Below, one piece after another: positions 37,236-46,445 of a stretch of 64,000 bases of DNA. The DNA comes from Trebonia sp963774945 (GTDB taxonomy: Bacteria; Actinomycetota; Actinomycetes; Streptosporangiales; Streptosporangiaceae): assembly GCA_963774945.1 (NCBI GenBank), contig CAVZHA010000023.1, forward strand, positions 300,604 through 364,603, in the 5' to 3' direction. A program made the position numbers and the translations under genes. The notes below the pieces were generated by a model. It was not told where the DNA came from and did no database searches. It saw only the letters and a program-made list of their open reading frames with translations. How positions within the stretch are numbered: position 1 is the stretch's first letter; each line of letters opens with the position of its first letter.

Positions 37236-38630
37236 TCAGGTCGATCTGGCGGGCCGACCAGCGGCCAGCCGCGCGACCCACCCGACCAGCAGCGTGATCG
37301 CAGCGGCGACGGCAAAGGACAGGATCGACGCCGACATCCAGCTCTGCGGGGTGAAGCCGATGAGCCGCCCGAACGACGTCCACGCCGACACCCACCAGGA
37401 CACGTAGCCGGGGTTGATGAGCTGATAGGTGACGAACCCGGCCGCCCAGGGGAGCAGCATCAGCCAGCGGGACCCGGCCGTCGCCGACAGGTCCCAGCGC
37501 CCGCCCGACACGACGAAGTAGTCCGCGATCAGCACCGCCGACATCGGCACGAAGACCGAGCCGATGAGGTCGAGGAAGTTCTCGTAGTCGGCGATGTTCA
37601 GCCACAGCGCGCCGGCCGTGCTGGCCGCCGCGATCGCGACGGCCAGGATCCGGCGGTCCCACAGCGGGCGCAGGTTCTGCGTCGACACCGCCGTCGAGTA
37701 CACGTTGGCGAACGCCTGGTCGAGCTCGCGGGCGGCGAGGACGGCGAAGGCAAGCGCGCCGACCGGCAGCGCGATGAACGCGCCGTAAATATCGGCCGGG
37801 TTGCCGTGCGCGACCGTGACCAGCGCCAGCAGCCCGATGACGTAGCACAGCACCTGGGTGACGCTGTATCCGGTCAGCGTCCCGGCGAAGGCGGCCCGCG
37901 GGGTGCGCGAGTGCCGGCTGTAATCGGCGATCAGCGGCGCGAACGAGACCGCGACGGCGACGACGGTGTCGGTCGCCGCCCAGTAGCCGGTCCAGGTCCC
38001 GTGCGTGAACCCCGGCAGCGGATGCCGCAGCAGCTGCACCAGCAGATAGCACAGCACGATCAGCACCGCGGTAGTCGCGTAGCGGCGCAGCACCCGGATC
38101 GCGCCGAGCGGCCGGATCGTCAGCAGGGCGGTGATCACCCCCGCGATCAGGACGTATCCCCACTTGGGCAGCGCCGGGGTGAGGGTATGGGCGGCAGTGG
38201 CGATCGTCACCAGCTCGAAGATCCCCCAGCCGAGGCACTGCAGGATGTTGAGCGCGGTCGGCAGGTAGGACAGCCGGGCGCCGAACAGCCCGCGCAGCAG
38301 CACCATGGCGGGCGCGCCGGTCTGCGCGCCCGGCAGCCCGGCCAGGGCGAGCGGCACCGTGCCGAGCAGGGTACCCGCGACGATCGCGGTCAGCGCCGCC
38401 GCCAGCGACAGCTCCGGGGTGCCGGCGCCGTCCGGCTGGAGCACGAAGATCGCCCCGGTGAAGCCGAGCAGGCTCACTCCCAGATTGCCCCACAGACCGA
38501 ACTGGTCGAGCAGGCTGAGCGCCTGCGGCACCGGCTCGGCCAGCGTGCGCGCGACCTCGGAGCGGCGATCGCCCGCGACGGTGACGAACTCGCCAGAAGA
38601 CGAGGTAACGGACGTGCTCGCGGTCGCCAT
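37236..38630 (-). CDS. cytX: NCS1-family transporter, probable hydroxymethylpyrimidine permease
   Basis: 464 residues with about twelve membrane helices (for example GNLGVSLLGFTGAIFVLQPD, YVLIAGVITALLTIRPLGAI, TVVAVAVSFAPLIADYSRHS). The SFAPLIADYSRHS stretch is the NCS1 nucleobase-permease signature. A TPP riboswitch sits in its leader, so it most likely imports the thiamine precursor hydroxymethylpyrimidine, as CytX-type NCS1 proteins do. ATG 38630 has a perfect GGAGG nine bases upstream. Confidence 0.85.
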   Translation of the reverse strand: MATASTSVTSSSGEFVTVAGDRRSEVARTLAEPVPQALSLLDQFGLWGNLGVSLLGFTGAIFVLQPDGAGTPELSLAAALTAIVAGTLLGTVPLALAGLPGAQTGAPAMVLLRGLFGARLSYLPTALNILQCLGWGIFELVTIATAAHTLTPALPKWGYVLIAGVITALLTIRPLGAIRVLRRYATTAVLIVLCYLLVQLLRHPLPGFTHGTWTGYWAATDTVVAVAVSFAPLIADYSRHSRTPRAAFAGTLTGYSVTQVLCYVIGLLALVTVAHGNPADIYGAFIALPVGALAFAVLAARELDQAFANVYSTAVSTQNLRPLWDRRILAVAIAAASTAGALWLNIADYENFLDLIGSVFVPMSAVLIADYFVVSGGRWDLSATAGSRWLMLLPWAAGFVTYQLINPGYVSWWVSAWTSFGRLIGFTPQSWMSASILSFAVAAAITLLVGWVARLAAGRPARST

Positions 38631-38640
38631 GGTGGCCTCC

Positions 38641-38733
38641 CTACGCCGGCATTATCCGGTCAGGTTCGGACGGTCGGCGGCGCGCGCCCCTGCGGGCAGC
38701 CACCCTCTCAGCCCGGTTCAGCCCGAGCTCCCG
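38641..38733 (-). ncRNA. TPP riboswitch (THI element)
   Basis: On the minus strand the leader reads CGGGCTGAACCGGGCTGAGA then GGGTGGC, and ends with GACCGTCCGAACCTGACCGG and ATAATGCCGGCGTAGGGAG. These are the CTGAGA and ACCTGA-type conserved cores and closing helices of TPP riboswitches. The 3' end runs into the GGAGG of the permease gene, suggesting that TPP binding hides the ribosome site. Confidence 0.93.
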
Positions 38734-38835
38734 TGTGTGCTTTTGTCAGAACGCTAGCATGCGTGGACGAGCCGGCCGGGCCTGCCCCCGGATCGCCGGC
38801 CCGCGAGCAGGCGGCCTCAGCAAACAAAACCCGCC

Positions 38836-38869
38836 AAAACCTTTTGCCCGAACGGTCCGTGGCGACTGC
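38836..38869 (+). repeat. dispersed CGAACGG element, copy D
   Basis: AAAACCTTTTGCCCGAACGG followed by TCCGTGGCGACTGC. It lies about 100 bases upstream of the TPP riboswitch on the transcription path of the permease gene, and may be part of its promoter. Confidence 0.5.
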
Positions 38870-38951
38870 CCGCCGGTCCCTCCAAAAGCGCCCGGCAGCA
38901 GGGCAGACGGACCGAGCTGAGACCGACTGACCCGGCCGCTCGCCGGCCGGC

Positions 38952-40406
38952 TCAGCCTTTCCCTGGATTGAACAGGCCGAGCGGGTCAAGCGCGCGGCGC
39001 ACGGCGTCCTGCATGGCGAGCGCGCCCGGATCGAGTTCCCTGCGCATGCCGCCGCGCTTCAGCAGCCCGATGCCGTGCTCGCCGGAGACGGTGCCGCCGA
39101 GCTCGATCGCGTCATTGAGGAACTCCTCGAACGCCGCCTGGGCGGCGATCCGCGCGCCGTCATCGCCCGGCGGGGTGACCAGCAGCGGATGGAGGTTGCC
39201 GTCGCCGGCGTGCGCGATCGTCGCCACCTGCACGCCGTGCCTGGCCGCGGTCGCCTCGATCCGCGCGAGCATCGTCGGCACGGCCGACCGGGGGACGCAC
39301 ACGTCCTCGGTCAGCACCGGGCCGAGCCGCTCGAGGGCCGGATAGGCGAGCCGCCGGGCGTCGAACAGGGCCTCGGCCTCGGCCGCGTCGGTGGACTGGG
39401 CCACCCACTGCGCGCCGGCGTCGGTCATCGCCTCGGCCAGCGCGTCCGCCTCGTCCCGGCCGGAGTCGCCCGGCGTGTCCACCCGGGCCAGCAGCAGGGC
39501 GGCCGCGTCGGCGGCGATGCCGAGGTGCTTCCACTCCTCGACCGCGGTCAGGCAGGCACGATCGAGGATCTCGAGCACCGACGGGGACAGGCCCCGGCGG
39601 GTGATCAGCGACACCGCCTCGCCCGAGGCGACCAGGCCGCCGAACGCCCCGACGATCGTGCGCGGCGTGCCCGTCAGCGCCGGGCGGAGCCGGAGGGTGA
39701 TCTCGGTGATGACGCCGAGCGTCCCCTCCGATCCCACCAGCAACGCGGTCAGATCCAGCCCGGCGACGCCCTTGGTCGTGCGCCGTCCCAGCCGGACCAC
39801 ATCGCCGTAGCCGCCCGCGCCGTCTCCGCCCCCGCCCGCGCCGACCCCTGTCACCACTCGCAGCCCGAGCACGTAATCCCGGGTGACGCCGTACTTCAGG
39901 CAGCACAGGCCGCCCGCGTTGGTCGCCACGTTCCCGCCGATCGACGACCAGGGGGCGCTCGCCGGATCCGGCGGGTACCACAGGCCGTGCTCGGCCACCG
40001 CCGCCTTCAGGTCGTTGTTCACGATCCCCGGCTGCACTACGCAGATCATGTTGTCGCGGTCGATCTCGAGCACCTGGCTCATCCGCGACAGGTCGAGGAC
40101 AACGGCGCCGTCGGTGGCGTTGGCGCCGCCGGACAGGCCGGTGCCCGCGCCGCGCGGCACGATCGGCGCGCCGAACTCCGCGCAGACCCGCACGACGTGC
40201 TGCACCTGGCCCTCGGTCTCGGCCCGGACCCCGGCCACCGCCCGCCCGACCGGCGCCCACTCCGCGTCATCGTGCGACATCGCCGCCAGCACGTCCCGGT
40301 CGACCACCAGGCGTCCGTCCGGCAGCCCGCGATCGAGCGCGCTGACCAGCGCGGCGGCGTTGAACGGGTCGGCGGCGGTGGCATCGGCGGGCGGCGCGGT
40401 CTCCAT
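38952..40406 (-). CDS. FAD-binding oxidase, glycolate oxidase subunit GlcD-like
   Basis: 484 residues of the FAD_binding_4/FAD-oxidase_C type. FAD-binding strings are APIVPRGAGTGLSGGANATD, SIGGNVATNAGGLCCLKYGV and GSEGTLGVITEITLRLRPAL; the C-terminal part has HAGDGNLHPLL and the family ending GGTVSGEHGIGLLKRGGM. It oxidises a 2-hydroxyacid such as glycolate or lactate. No GlcE or GlcF partner is adjacent, so it may act alone or with remote subunits. ATG 40406. Confidence 0.85.
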   Translation of the reverse strand: METAPPADATAADPFNAAALVSALDRGLPDGRLVVDRDVLAAMSHDDAEWAPVGRAVAGVRAETEGQVQHVVRVCAEFGAPIVPRGAGTGLSGGANATDGAVVLDLSRMSQVLEIDRDNMICVVQPGIVNNDLKAAVAEHGLWYPPDPASAPWSSIGGNVATNAGGLCCLKYGVTRDYVLGLRVVTGVGAGGGGDGAGGYGDVVRLGRRTTKGVAGLDLTALLVGSEGTLGVITEITLRLRPALTGTPRTIVGAFGGLVASGEAVSLITRRGLSPSVLEILDRACLTAVEEWKHLGIAADAAALLLARVDTPGDSGRDEADALAEAMTDAGAQWVAQSTDAAEAEALFDARRLAYPALERLGPVLTEDVCVPRSAVPTMLARIEATAARHGVQVATIAHAGDGNLHPLLVTPPGDDGARIAAQAAFEEFLNDAIELGGTVSGEHGIGLLKRGGMRRELDPGALAMQDAVRRALDPLGLFNPGKG

Positions 40407-40436
40407 GAGACTGACACTAGGCGAATCCGCCGCGAG

Positions 40437-40922
40437 TCAGCCCATCGCGGCCGCGAGCATCCCGACCTGATAGCCGCCGCCCCGCTGGTGCACGATCACC
40501 GCCAGCCGGTTGGCCGCGTTGATCATGGCGATCTCGGCGATCAGGGCGGCGATCTGGTCGTCGTCGTAGTGCTCGCGCACCTGCGCCCAGGTCTGGTCGG
40601 ACACGCCCGGGCTAGCGTCGGCCAGCCGGGTGCCCTCCTCCGCCAGCGCCAGCGCCGCCCGCTCGGCCTCGCTGAACACGGTGGACTCGCGCCAGGTGGC
40701 GACCAGGTTGAGCCGGACCGCGGTCTCCCCGGCCGCCGCCGCCTCCTTGGTGTGCATGTCGGCGCACCAGCCGCAGCCGTTGATCTGACTGGCCCGCAGC
40801 GATACCAGCTCCCTGGTCGACCTCGGCAGCGGCGACTGCTCGATGACCAGGGCCGCGCTGGCGAACCGCTTGCTGAACTTGACCGCGATCTCGTTGTCGA
40901 ACAGGTTGAATCGGGCGTCCAT
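40437..40922 (-). CDS. carboxymuconolactone decarboxylase (AhpD-like) family protein
   Basis: 161 residues: PLPRSTRELVSLRASQINGC followed by GWCADMHTKEAAAAGE gives the CxxC(...)H redox centre of AhpD-like CMD proteins, and the end has IAEIAMINAANRLAV. These are peroxidase or disulphide-relay proteins. It is divergent from an ECF41-type sigma factor, a conserved pairing in which the sigma factor drives the CMD gene. ATG 40922. Confidence 0.85.
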   Translation of the reverse strand: MDARFNLFDNEIAVKFSKRFASAALVIEQSPLPRSTRELVSLRASQINGCGWCADMHTKEAAAAGETAVRLNLVATWRESTVFSEAERAALALAEEGTRLADASPGVSDQTWAQVREHYDDDQIAALIAEIAMINAANRLAVIVHQRGGGYQVGMLAAAMG

Positions 40923-40984
40923 GATTTCGTCCTCACTCGGTCGTGTTGCACTGGACGAACAGAAGATGCCGCCCGCCCGCCGTC

Positions 40985-41009
40985 TGTGACAGTCCCCGTC
41001 GGTGTCACA
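40985..41009. promoter_or_regulatory. inverted TGTCACA boxes, probable ECF41 promoter elements
   Basis: TGTGACA-N11-TGTCACA lies midway between the divergent CMD and sigma genes. TGTCACA is the known -35-type element of ECF41 promoters; the inverted pair would serve both directions. A matching CGTC -10 is not well placed, so exact promoters remain open. Confidence 0.6.
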
Positions 41010-41082
41010 AACCGGCCGCCCGGGGCATCTGATGGATGTGACCGCAAAAAGCGAACTGGTCAGAAGCGAACAGGAGCGACCC

Positions 41083-41970
41083 ATGGCCGGCCCGGACCCC
41101 GCCACCGAGGCGTTCCTCGCCCACCGCAACCTGCTGTTCACCGTGGCCTACGAGATGCTCGGCTCCGCCGCCGACGCCGAGGACGTCCTGCAGGAGACCT
41201 GGCTGCGGTGGGTGGGGGTGGACCTGGCCGGGGTGCGCGACTTCCGCGCCTACCTGGTCAGGATCACCGCCCGCCAGGCGCTGGCCCGGCTGCGCGCGCT
41301 CGGCCGCCGCAAGGAGTCCTACGTCGGCCCGTGGCTGCCCGAGCCGCTGCTGACCGCGCCCGACGTGGCCGAAGACGTCGAGCTGGCCGAGAGCGTCTCG
41401 ATGGCGATGCTGCTGGTGCTCGAGACGCTCACGCCGACCGAGCGGGCGGTGTTCGTGCTACGCGAGGTGTTCGACGTCGGGTACGACGAGATCGCCGAGG
41501 CGGTCGACAAGAGCCCGGCCGCCGTCCGCCAGATCGCGCACCGCGCACGGGAGCACGTCACCGCGCGCCGGCCGCGCGGTGCCGTCTCGGCCGGCCAGGC
41601 CCGCGAGGCGCTCGACGCGTTCAAACGGGCGGCGGAGACGGGGGATCTGCAGGGACTGCTCGACATCCTGGCGCCCGACGTCGTCCTGCTCGGCGACGGC
41701 GGCGGGGTCAAGCAGGCCGTGCCGCGGCCGGTGGTCGGGGCGGATAAGGTCGCCCGGCTGCTCGCGATCGGCCTCGGCAGGCTCGACGGCGCCACGTCGC
41801 TGCATCCGGCCCAGGTCAACGGCTACCCGGCGCTCATACTCCGGGTCAACGGCGAGATCGACGCCGTGGTCGCGGTGCGCATCGACGACGGCCTCATCAG
41901 CGGCCTCTACTCGGTCCGCAACCCCGAGAAGCTGTCGCACCTGGACCGCGAGACCGCCCTGCGCCGCTGA
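41083..41970 (+). CDS. sigJ: ECF41/SigJ-type RNA polymerase sigma factor
   Basis: 295 residues. Region 2 (FTVAYEMLGSAADAEDVLQE, TWLRWVGVDLAGVRDFRAYL), a linker with the WLPEP motif, region 4 (TPTERAVFVLREVFDVGYDE, IAEAVDKSPAAVRQIAHRAR) and a C-terminal SnoaL-like domain with DGGGV and NPEKLSHL, matching the DGGGK and NPDKL signatures of ECF41 that modulate activity without an anti-sigma factor. ATG 41083 follows AGGAG. Its genetic link to CMD supports the group assignment. Confidence 0.9.
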   Translation: MAGPDPATEAFLAHRNLLFTVAYEMLGSAADAEDVLQETWLRWVGVDLAGVRDFRAYLVRITARQALARLRALGRRKESYVGPWLPEPLLTAPDVAEDVELAESVSMAMLLVLETLTPTERAVFVLREVFDVGYDEIAEAVDKSPAAVRQIAHRAREHVTARRPRGAVSAGQAREALDAFKRAAETGDLQGLLDILAPDVVLLGDGGGVKQAVPRPVVGADKVARLLAIGLGRLDGATSLHPAQVNGYPALILRVNGEIDAVVAVRIDDGLISGLYSVRNPEKLSHLDRETALRR

Positions 41971-41994
41971 CCGGACGCCCGCGCGCCGACGGCC

Positions 41995-42920
41995 CTAACG
42001 GCTGGCTGCTCTCCGTCGCGTCCACGCTGTCCGCCTCGGCCGGCCACGGGGCGCCGGGCCCGGCCTCGGCGCTCTCGAACCGGACGCCCGGAACCGGCCC
42101 AGCTTGGCCCGCAGCAGGGCCTGCACGGCGAGGACGACCGCGACGATCGCGACCGAGACGATCGCGTCGGCCCAGTAATGGTTGCCGGTGGCGACGACCA
42201 CGAACGCGGTGATGATCGGATGAGCCAGGATCAGCCAGCGCCAGCGGCTGGTGCCGGCGGTGATGACGGCCCAGGCGACCAGCACCGACCAGCACACGTG
42301 GACCGAGGGCATCGCCGACAGCTGGTCGGCGCCGACGTTGGCGCCGGCCGCGCCGTAGACCGACTCGCCGTAGCGCGCGGCCAGGTCCACGAAGCCGAGC
42401 GAGCTCAGCATCCGCGGCGGCGCGACCGGGATAAAGGAGATCAGCAGGCAGCTGGCGGTGCTGGCGGCCATCGCGTTGCGCACCGCCGGATAGGCGTCCC
42501 GGTGCCGGACGAAGAGCCAGACCAGCATCGCGATCAGCACCCCGAAGTGCATGGTCGCGTAGTACAGGTTGGCGATCTGCGAGAGCAGCGGGTGCGGGAG
42601 CAGCAGGCGCTGGGCCGCCAGCTCGCTCGGCAGGCCGAGCGACCGCTCGGTATGCCACATCCACCACGCGTGCGCCAGCGCCTGGCCGAGCCCGCCGACC
42701 GCCAGGTTGCCCGGCCAACTGCCACAGCGCGTAGAGCACGGTGACGACCCCGGCCTCGCGCGCGAACGGGCCGATGCGCCCCGCCCATCGCGACGCCCGC
42801 CCAGTCGGCTGGTCCGACCGCTGGCCGGCCTCGCGCCAGGCGGACCAGGAGCAGCCCAGCCACGAAGAGCCCGGCCGCGAGCACGGCGGCCTGCTGCCAG
42901 GAGAGCATAACGTTAGGCAC
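41995..42920 (-). CDS. PAP2-superfamily membrane phosphatase/transferase, two frameshifts
   Basis: About 307 residues after removing surplus bases near 42785 and 42715. Six hydrophobic segments and the PAP2 active-site order: SAMPSVHVCWSVLVAWAVIT (phosphatase motif 2, SxxH) and TGNHYWADAIVSVAIVAVVL (motif 3, HYxxD). Relatives of Aur1/Ipt1 act on phosphatidylinositol or other lipid phosphates. The final 30 residues are Arg/Pro-rich and probably cytosolic. Start ATG 42920 or 42908. Confidence 0.75.
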
Positions 42921-43005
42921 AGCAACTAAAATTTTAATCCCGCCGCCGCCGACGAGGGCGTCCGGGGATCCCCTTGCGCACCCCGGCTGTCAACCAGGCC
43001 GACGC

Positions 43006-44244
43006 CTACTTAATCGACTTGATGCGATACACGCTCATCGCCCCGAGGAACGTGAAGACGCCCGCGAACGCGAACAGCACCCGGTAACCGCCGAGCTGGT
43101 CGATCACGAGCGCCGCGATCACCGGGGCGATCGCCTGCGGCACGTTGGTGCCGATGTTCATGATGCCCAGGTCCTTGGCCCGGGTCTCCGCGTCCGGCAG
43201 CACCTGGGTCACCAGCGCCTGGTCGACCGAGAGGAAGGCGCCGTACCCGGCGCCGAGGAAGGCCCCCGCGACCAGCGTGGTGCCGAAACTGGGCCAGATC
43301 ACCAGCAGTACCGCCGCGATGCCCTGCAGCACCGACGCCACCGCCACGAACATCCGGCGTCGCCCCGACCGGTCCGACAGCACCCCGCCGCCGTAGGTGG
43401 TGATCAGCGTGAACACCAGGTAGATCGCGGTCACCTCGAGCAGCGCGGTGTCCGGGTCCTTCAGCCGCAGGTCGTTGGTGAAGAAGTACAGCAGGTAGGT
43501 GGTGCCGAGCGCGTTGCCGATGTTGACCGCCACCCGCCCGCCGAACGCCCAGGCGAAGTCCGGGTAGGCCCGCGGCGACACCCACATCGCCTCGGTCAGC
43601 GCGCTGAGGCTAAGCGGCAGCCTGCCGCCGATGATCGGCGAGTCGACGTACCGGCGCACGAACGGTATCGACAGGATCACCACCGCGACCGCCAGCACCA
43701 GGTACCCGCTGGCGGTGCCGGTGATCACCTCGGCCAGCAGCGCCAGGCCGACCAGCAGGCCGAGCGCCTGCGGGCCGAAGATCGCGCCCGAGATGATCCC
43801 GCGCTGGGTCACCGGCACCTGGTCGGCGACGGCCGCGAACAGCCCGGCCGACGCGATCGAGAAGCCGAGCGAGGCGAACATCCAGCAGACCATCACCCCG
43901 ACCCAGGACCGCTGGGGGCCGATCGCGACCAGGGACAGGGCCAGCACGACGACCCCGGCCGCCATCCACACCCGCCGCCGCCCGAACCGCGTCCGGGTGC
44001 GGTCGCACAGCGCGCCCGCGAGCGGCAGCGCGATCAGCGCCACCACGCCCGCCGCCCCGTTGGCGATGCCGAAGTCCCGTACCTTGTGCGCCGCGTCAAG
44101 CGCCGCGAACTGGTTCGGCAGCACCAGCTGGACCGGCACCAGCCACGCCATCCAGAATCCGAACCAGAGCAGCGTGAACCGGCTGGTCCAGCCGCGCGAT
44201 ACCCGGACCGTCGGCTCAGCGGTCGTTGTCTCGGCAACAGGCAT
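43006..44244 (-). CDS. MFS transporter
   Basis: 412 residues with twelve predicted helices. The A-like motif DRTRTRFGRRRVWMAAGVVV between helices 2 and 3 and SDRSGRRRMFVAVASVLQGI in the second half are hallmark MFS loops. Family members of this sort resemble GPH/sugar or drug transporters; substrate unknown. The start is placed at ATG 44244; a further in-frame start upstream is possible but less likely. A dispersed CGAACGG element lies 45 bases upstream. Confidence 0.85.
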   Translation of the reverse strand: MPVAETTTAEPTVRVSRGWTSRFTLLWFGFWMAWLVPVQLVLPNQFAALDAAHKVRDFGIANGAAGVVALIALPLAGALCDRTRTRFGRRRVWMAAGVVVLALSLVAIGPQRSWVGVMVCWMFASLGFSIASAGLFAAVADQVPVTQRGIISGAIFGPQALGLLVGLALLAEVITGTASGYLVLAVAVVILSIPFVRRYVDSPIIGGRLPLSLSALTEAMWVSPRAYPDFAWAFGGRVAVNIGNALGTTYLLYFFTNDLRLKDPDTALLEVTAIYLVFTLITTYGGGVLSDRSGRRRMFVAVASVLQGIAAVLLVIWPSFGTTLVAGAFLGAGYGAFLSVDQALVTQVLPDAETRAKDLGIMNIGTNVPQAIAPVIAALVIDQLGGYRVLFAFAGVFTFLGAMSVYRIKSIK

Positions 44245-44288
44245 GCTGAGAATGTACAGGTCTGACCCCACTACCAGGCACAAGAGTC

Positions 44289-44313
44289 ACAACCATTTGT
44301 CCGAACGGAAGGT
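44289..44313 (+). repeat. dispersed CGAACGG element, copy E
   Basis: CACAACCATTTGTCCGAACG followed by GAAGG. A shorter, more diverged copy, upstream of the minus-strand MFS gene. Confidence 0.4.
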
Positions 44314-44430
44314 GGTTCCCCCAAATCCCACGGGTACCACCGAGCAAAAAGCCGCGGCGCCCCGGGAAGGCGCGCCTCAGCTGGGCAGATACCGACCGGC
44401 GGGTCCACCAGGGACTCTGGCGCAGCTGGG

Positions 44431-46373
44431 GTGTGCCGCGAACGCGAGGAGGCCGCCTGATGTAGCGGGGCGGCTGAATTGCGGTGCTGTGCGGAAGATG
44501 GGGAATTGCTGGCTCCCCGGCGTCGCCCTGCGGGGGGAGGCGTCAAGCCGCCTCATGCTGCGTTGGCTGAAGACCGTCGTGGTGAGCGATGAGGAAAAGG
44601 CCCGGAATAGGGGTCAGGCGGGGATCGGGAAGGCGAGCGTAAGCGAACCGCTGATGAAGTGTCGAGACCAGGTAGATGGCATCGAAACCGGGGCATCCCA
44701 GTAGCTCCGGGAAAGAGCCTGGCGGATACCCGTTTACTGGCCAGGCGGTGCCCGGCATGAAGGCGGCGCGAGCCCGGTCTGCGGCTTTCGCATGGAACGC
44801 GGGAAGGCGGGTGCCGGTACTGTGCCCGGCTGTTGCCGGGTGCGAGAGGGAGCGCGCCAAGCAGCGGAAACCGCGAGGCGCTGAGTACCGTCACGGCATC
44901 TGCTGGCGGACCGGCCCGTAGTAGTGGTGAAGCTCCTGTAATGGGGGCGGAGCGAAGGGGCCGGCTCATCTGGATTTGTTCGCATGGGCAACCGGGCCGC
45001 ATGGCCTGGGAGGAGACGCGTGAGCAGGTCAGGGTCACAGGAAAAGCCGTTTGTCATACCGAAGCAGCTCGTGTGGGAGGCGTAGAAGCGGGTCAAGGCG
45101 AATAAGGGTGCGCCGGGAGTGGACAGGCAGTCGCTGGCGGAATTCGAGTCCGATCTGAGGAACAACCTCTATAAGATCTGGAACCGGATGTCGTCAGGGA
45201 CGTACTTCCCGCCCCCGGTGCGAGCGGTGGAGATCCCCAAGCCGCACGGCGGCGGGGTGAGAATCCTCGGGGTGCCGACCGTGGCGGACCGCGTCGCGCA
45301 GACAGTCGCGGCGCTGGCGCTGGAGGCCCGGACGGAGTCGATTTTCCATGAGGACTCCTATGGGTACCGGCCCCGGCGCGGCGCGCTGGACGCGCTCGCG
45401 AAATGCCGCCTGCGGTGCCAGAAGAAGAACTGGGTGCTCGATCTTGACGTCCAGAAATTCTTCGACTCCGTCGATCATGACCTGATGGTCAAGGCGGTCG
45501 AGGCCAACACCACGCACGACCAGCGGTGGGTAGTGCTGTATGTGAAGCGGTGGCTGAAAGCGCCGCTGGCGCTGCCCGATGGCACCATTCAGGCGCGGGA
45601 CCGCGGAACTCCGCAGGGGTCTGCGGTATCGCCCGTGCTGGCGAACCTGTTCATGCACTACGCGTTCGACACCTGGCTGGAACGCGAGTTCCCGACGGTG
45701 GAATTCGAGCGTTATGCGGACGACGCCGTGGTGCACTGCGTGACCGAGCGGCAGGCCCTCCAGGTGCGGGACGCGCTCGCGGAGCGGATGGAACAGGTCG
45801 GACTCCGGCTTCACCCGGACAAGACCAAGATCGTGTACTGCAAGGACGACAACCGGCCGGGCTCGTACGAGCACGTGTCGTTCACGTTCCTGGGATACGA
45901 GTTCCGCGCCCGCAGCGTGCGAACAGCAAGAACGGCGTGATGTTCACGGCGTTCACGCCCGCGATCAGCCCGGAGGCGCTCAAGAAGATCAGCGGCGAGG
46001 TGCGCAGCTGGCGAATCCACAGCCCGAACCCGGCACAGCCTCCAGGAACTCGCGGACCGGATCAACCCGGTCGTGCGGGGCTGGATGACCTACTACGGCC
46101 GGTTCACCCCGGCCGCGCTTCACCCCCTCCTCAAGCGCATCAACGGCTACCTGGTGCGCTGGGCGCGGAAGAAATACCGGCGGCTGGCCCCGTTCAAGCG
46201 CGCGAAACGATGGTGGGACGAGCCTGATCGCCAGGAACCGGCCCCTTGTTCGCGCACTGGCAATGGACGGGCACTTTCCAGTGGCTTAGATGAGAAGAGC
46301 GGAGTGAACCGAGAGGTTCACGCTCCGTTCTGTGGGAGCCCGGGGGCGAGATTCCCCCGGGCGACCCGACTAT
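44431..46373 (+). mobile_element. group II intron with degenerate maturase gene
   Basis: A GTGTG 5' end at 44431 begins about 600 bases of structured non-coding sequence, followed by an LtrA-like reading frame and a 3' part with domain V (AGCGGAGTGAACCGAGAGGT then TCACGCTCCGTT, stem closed by the AGC triad) and domain VI (GGGAGCCCGGGGGCGAGATT, CCCCCGGGCGACCCGACTAT). The intron interrupts no visible gene and sits between an MFS and an oxidoreductase gene. Boundaries are estimated from the terminal motifs. Confidence 0.85.
45020..46293 (+). pseudogene. ltrA: group II intron reverse transcriptase/maturase (broken)
   Basis: RT domain strings are all present: KPHGGGVRILGVPTVADRVA, YGYRPRRGALDALAKC, VLDLDVQKFFDSVDHDLM, GTPQGSAVSPVLANLFMHYA, the catalytic FERYADDAVV and LHPDKTKIVYCKDDNR, then maturase domain X (NPVVRGWMTYYGRF, LVRWARKKYRRLAPFKRAKR). 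An in-frame TAG at 45083 (codon 22, usually an aromatic residue in WEAYKRVKANKGAPGVD) and frameshifts near 45923, 46015 and 46240 break it. It would have been a splicing and mobility protein. Confidence 0.85.
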
Positions 46374-46445
46374 TGCTCCCGCGGCTCGCCGTCGCCTAGT
46401 CTCCGAGCTAACGGCGCGACGGGCCGGGGCGGAGGCGCAAAGCCA

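Noticed and set aside
35982..38930. A 982-residue plus-strand protein
   Set aside because: It is antisense to the epoxide hydrolase and NCS1 permease genes, Arg/Gly/Pro-rich, with no recognisable domain.
39075..41747. An 890-residue plus-strand protein
   Set aside because: It is antisense and out of frame to the GlcD-like, CMD and sigma factor genes, with typical shadow composition.
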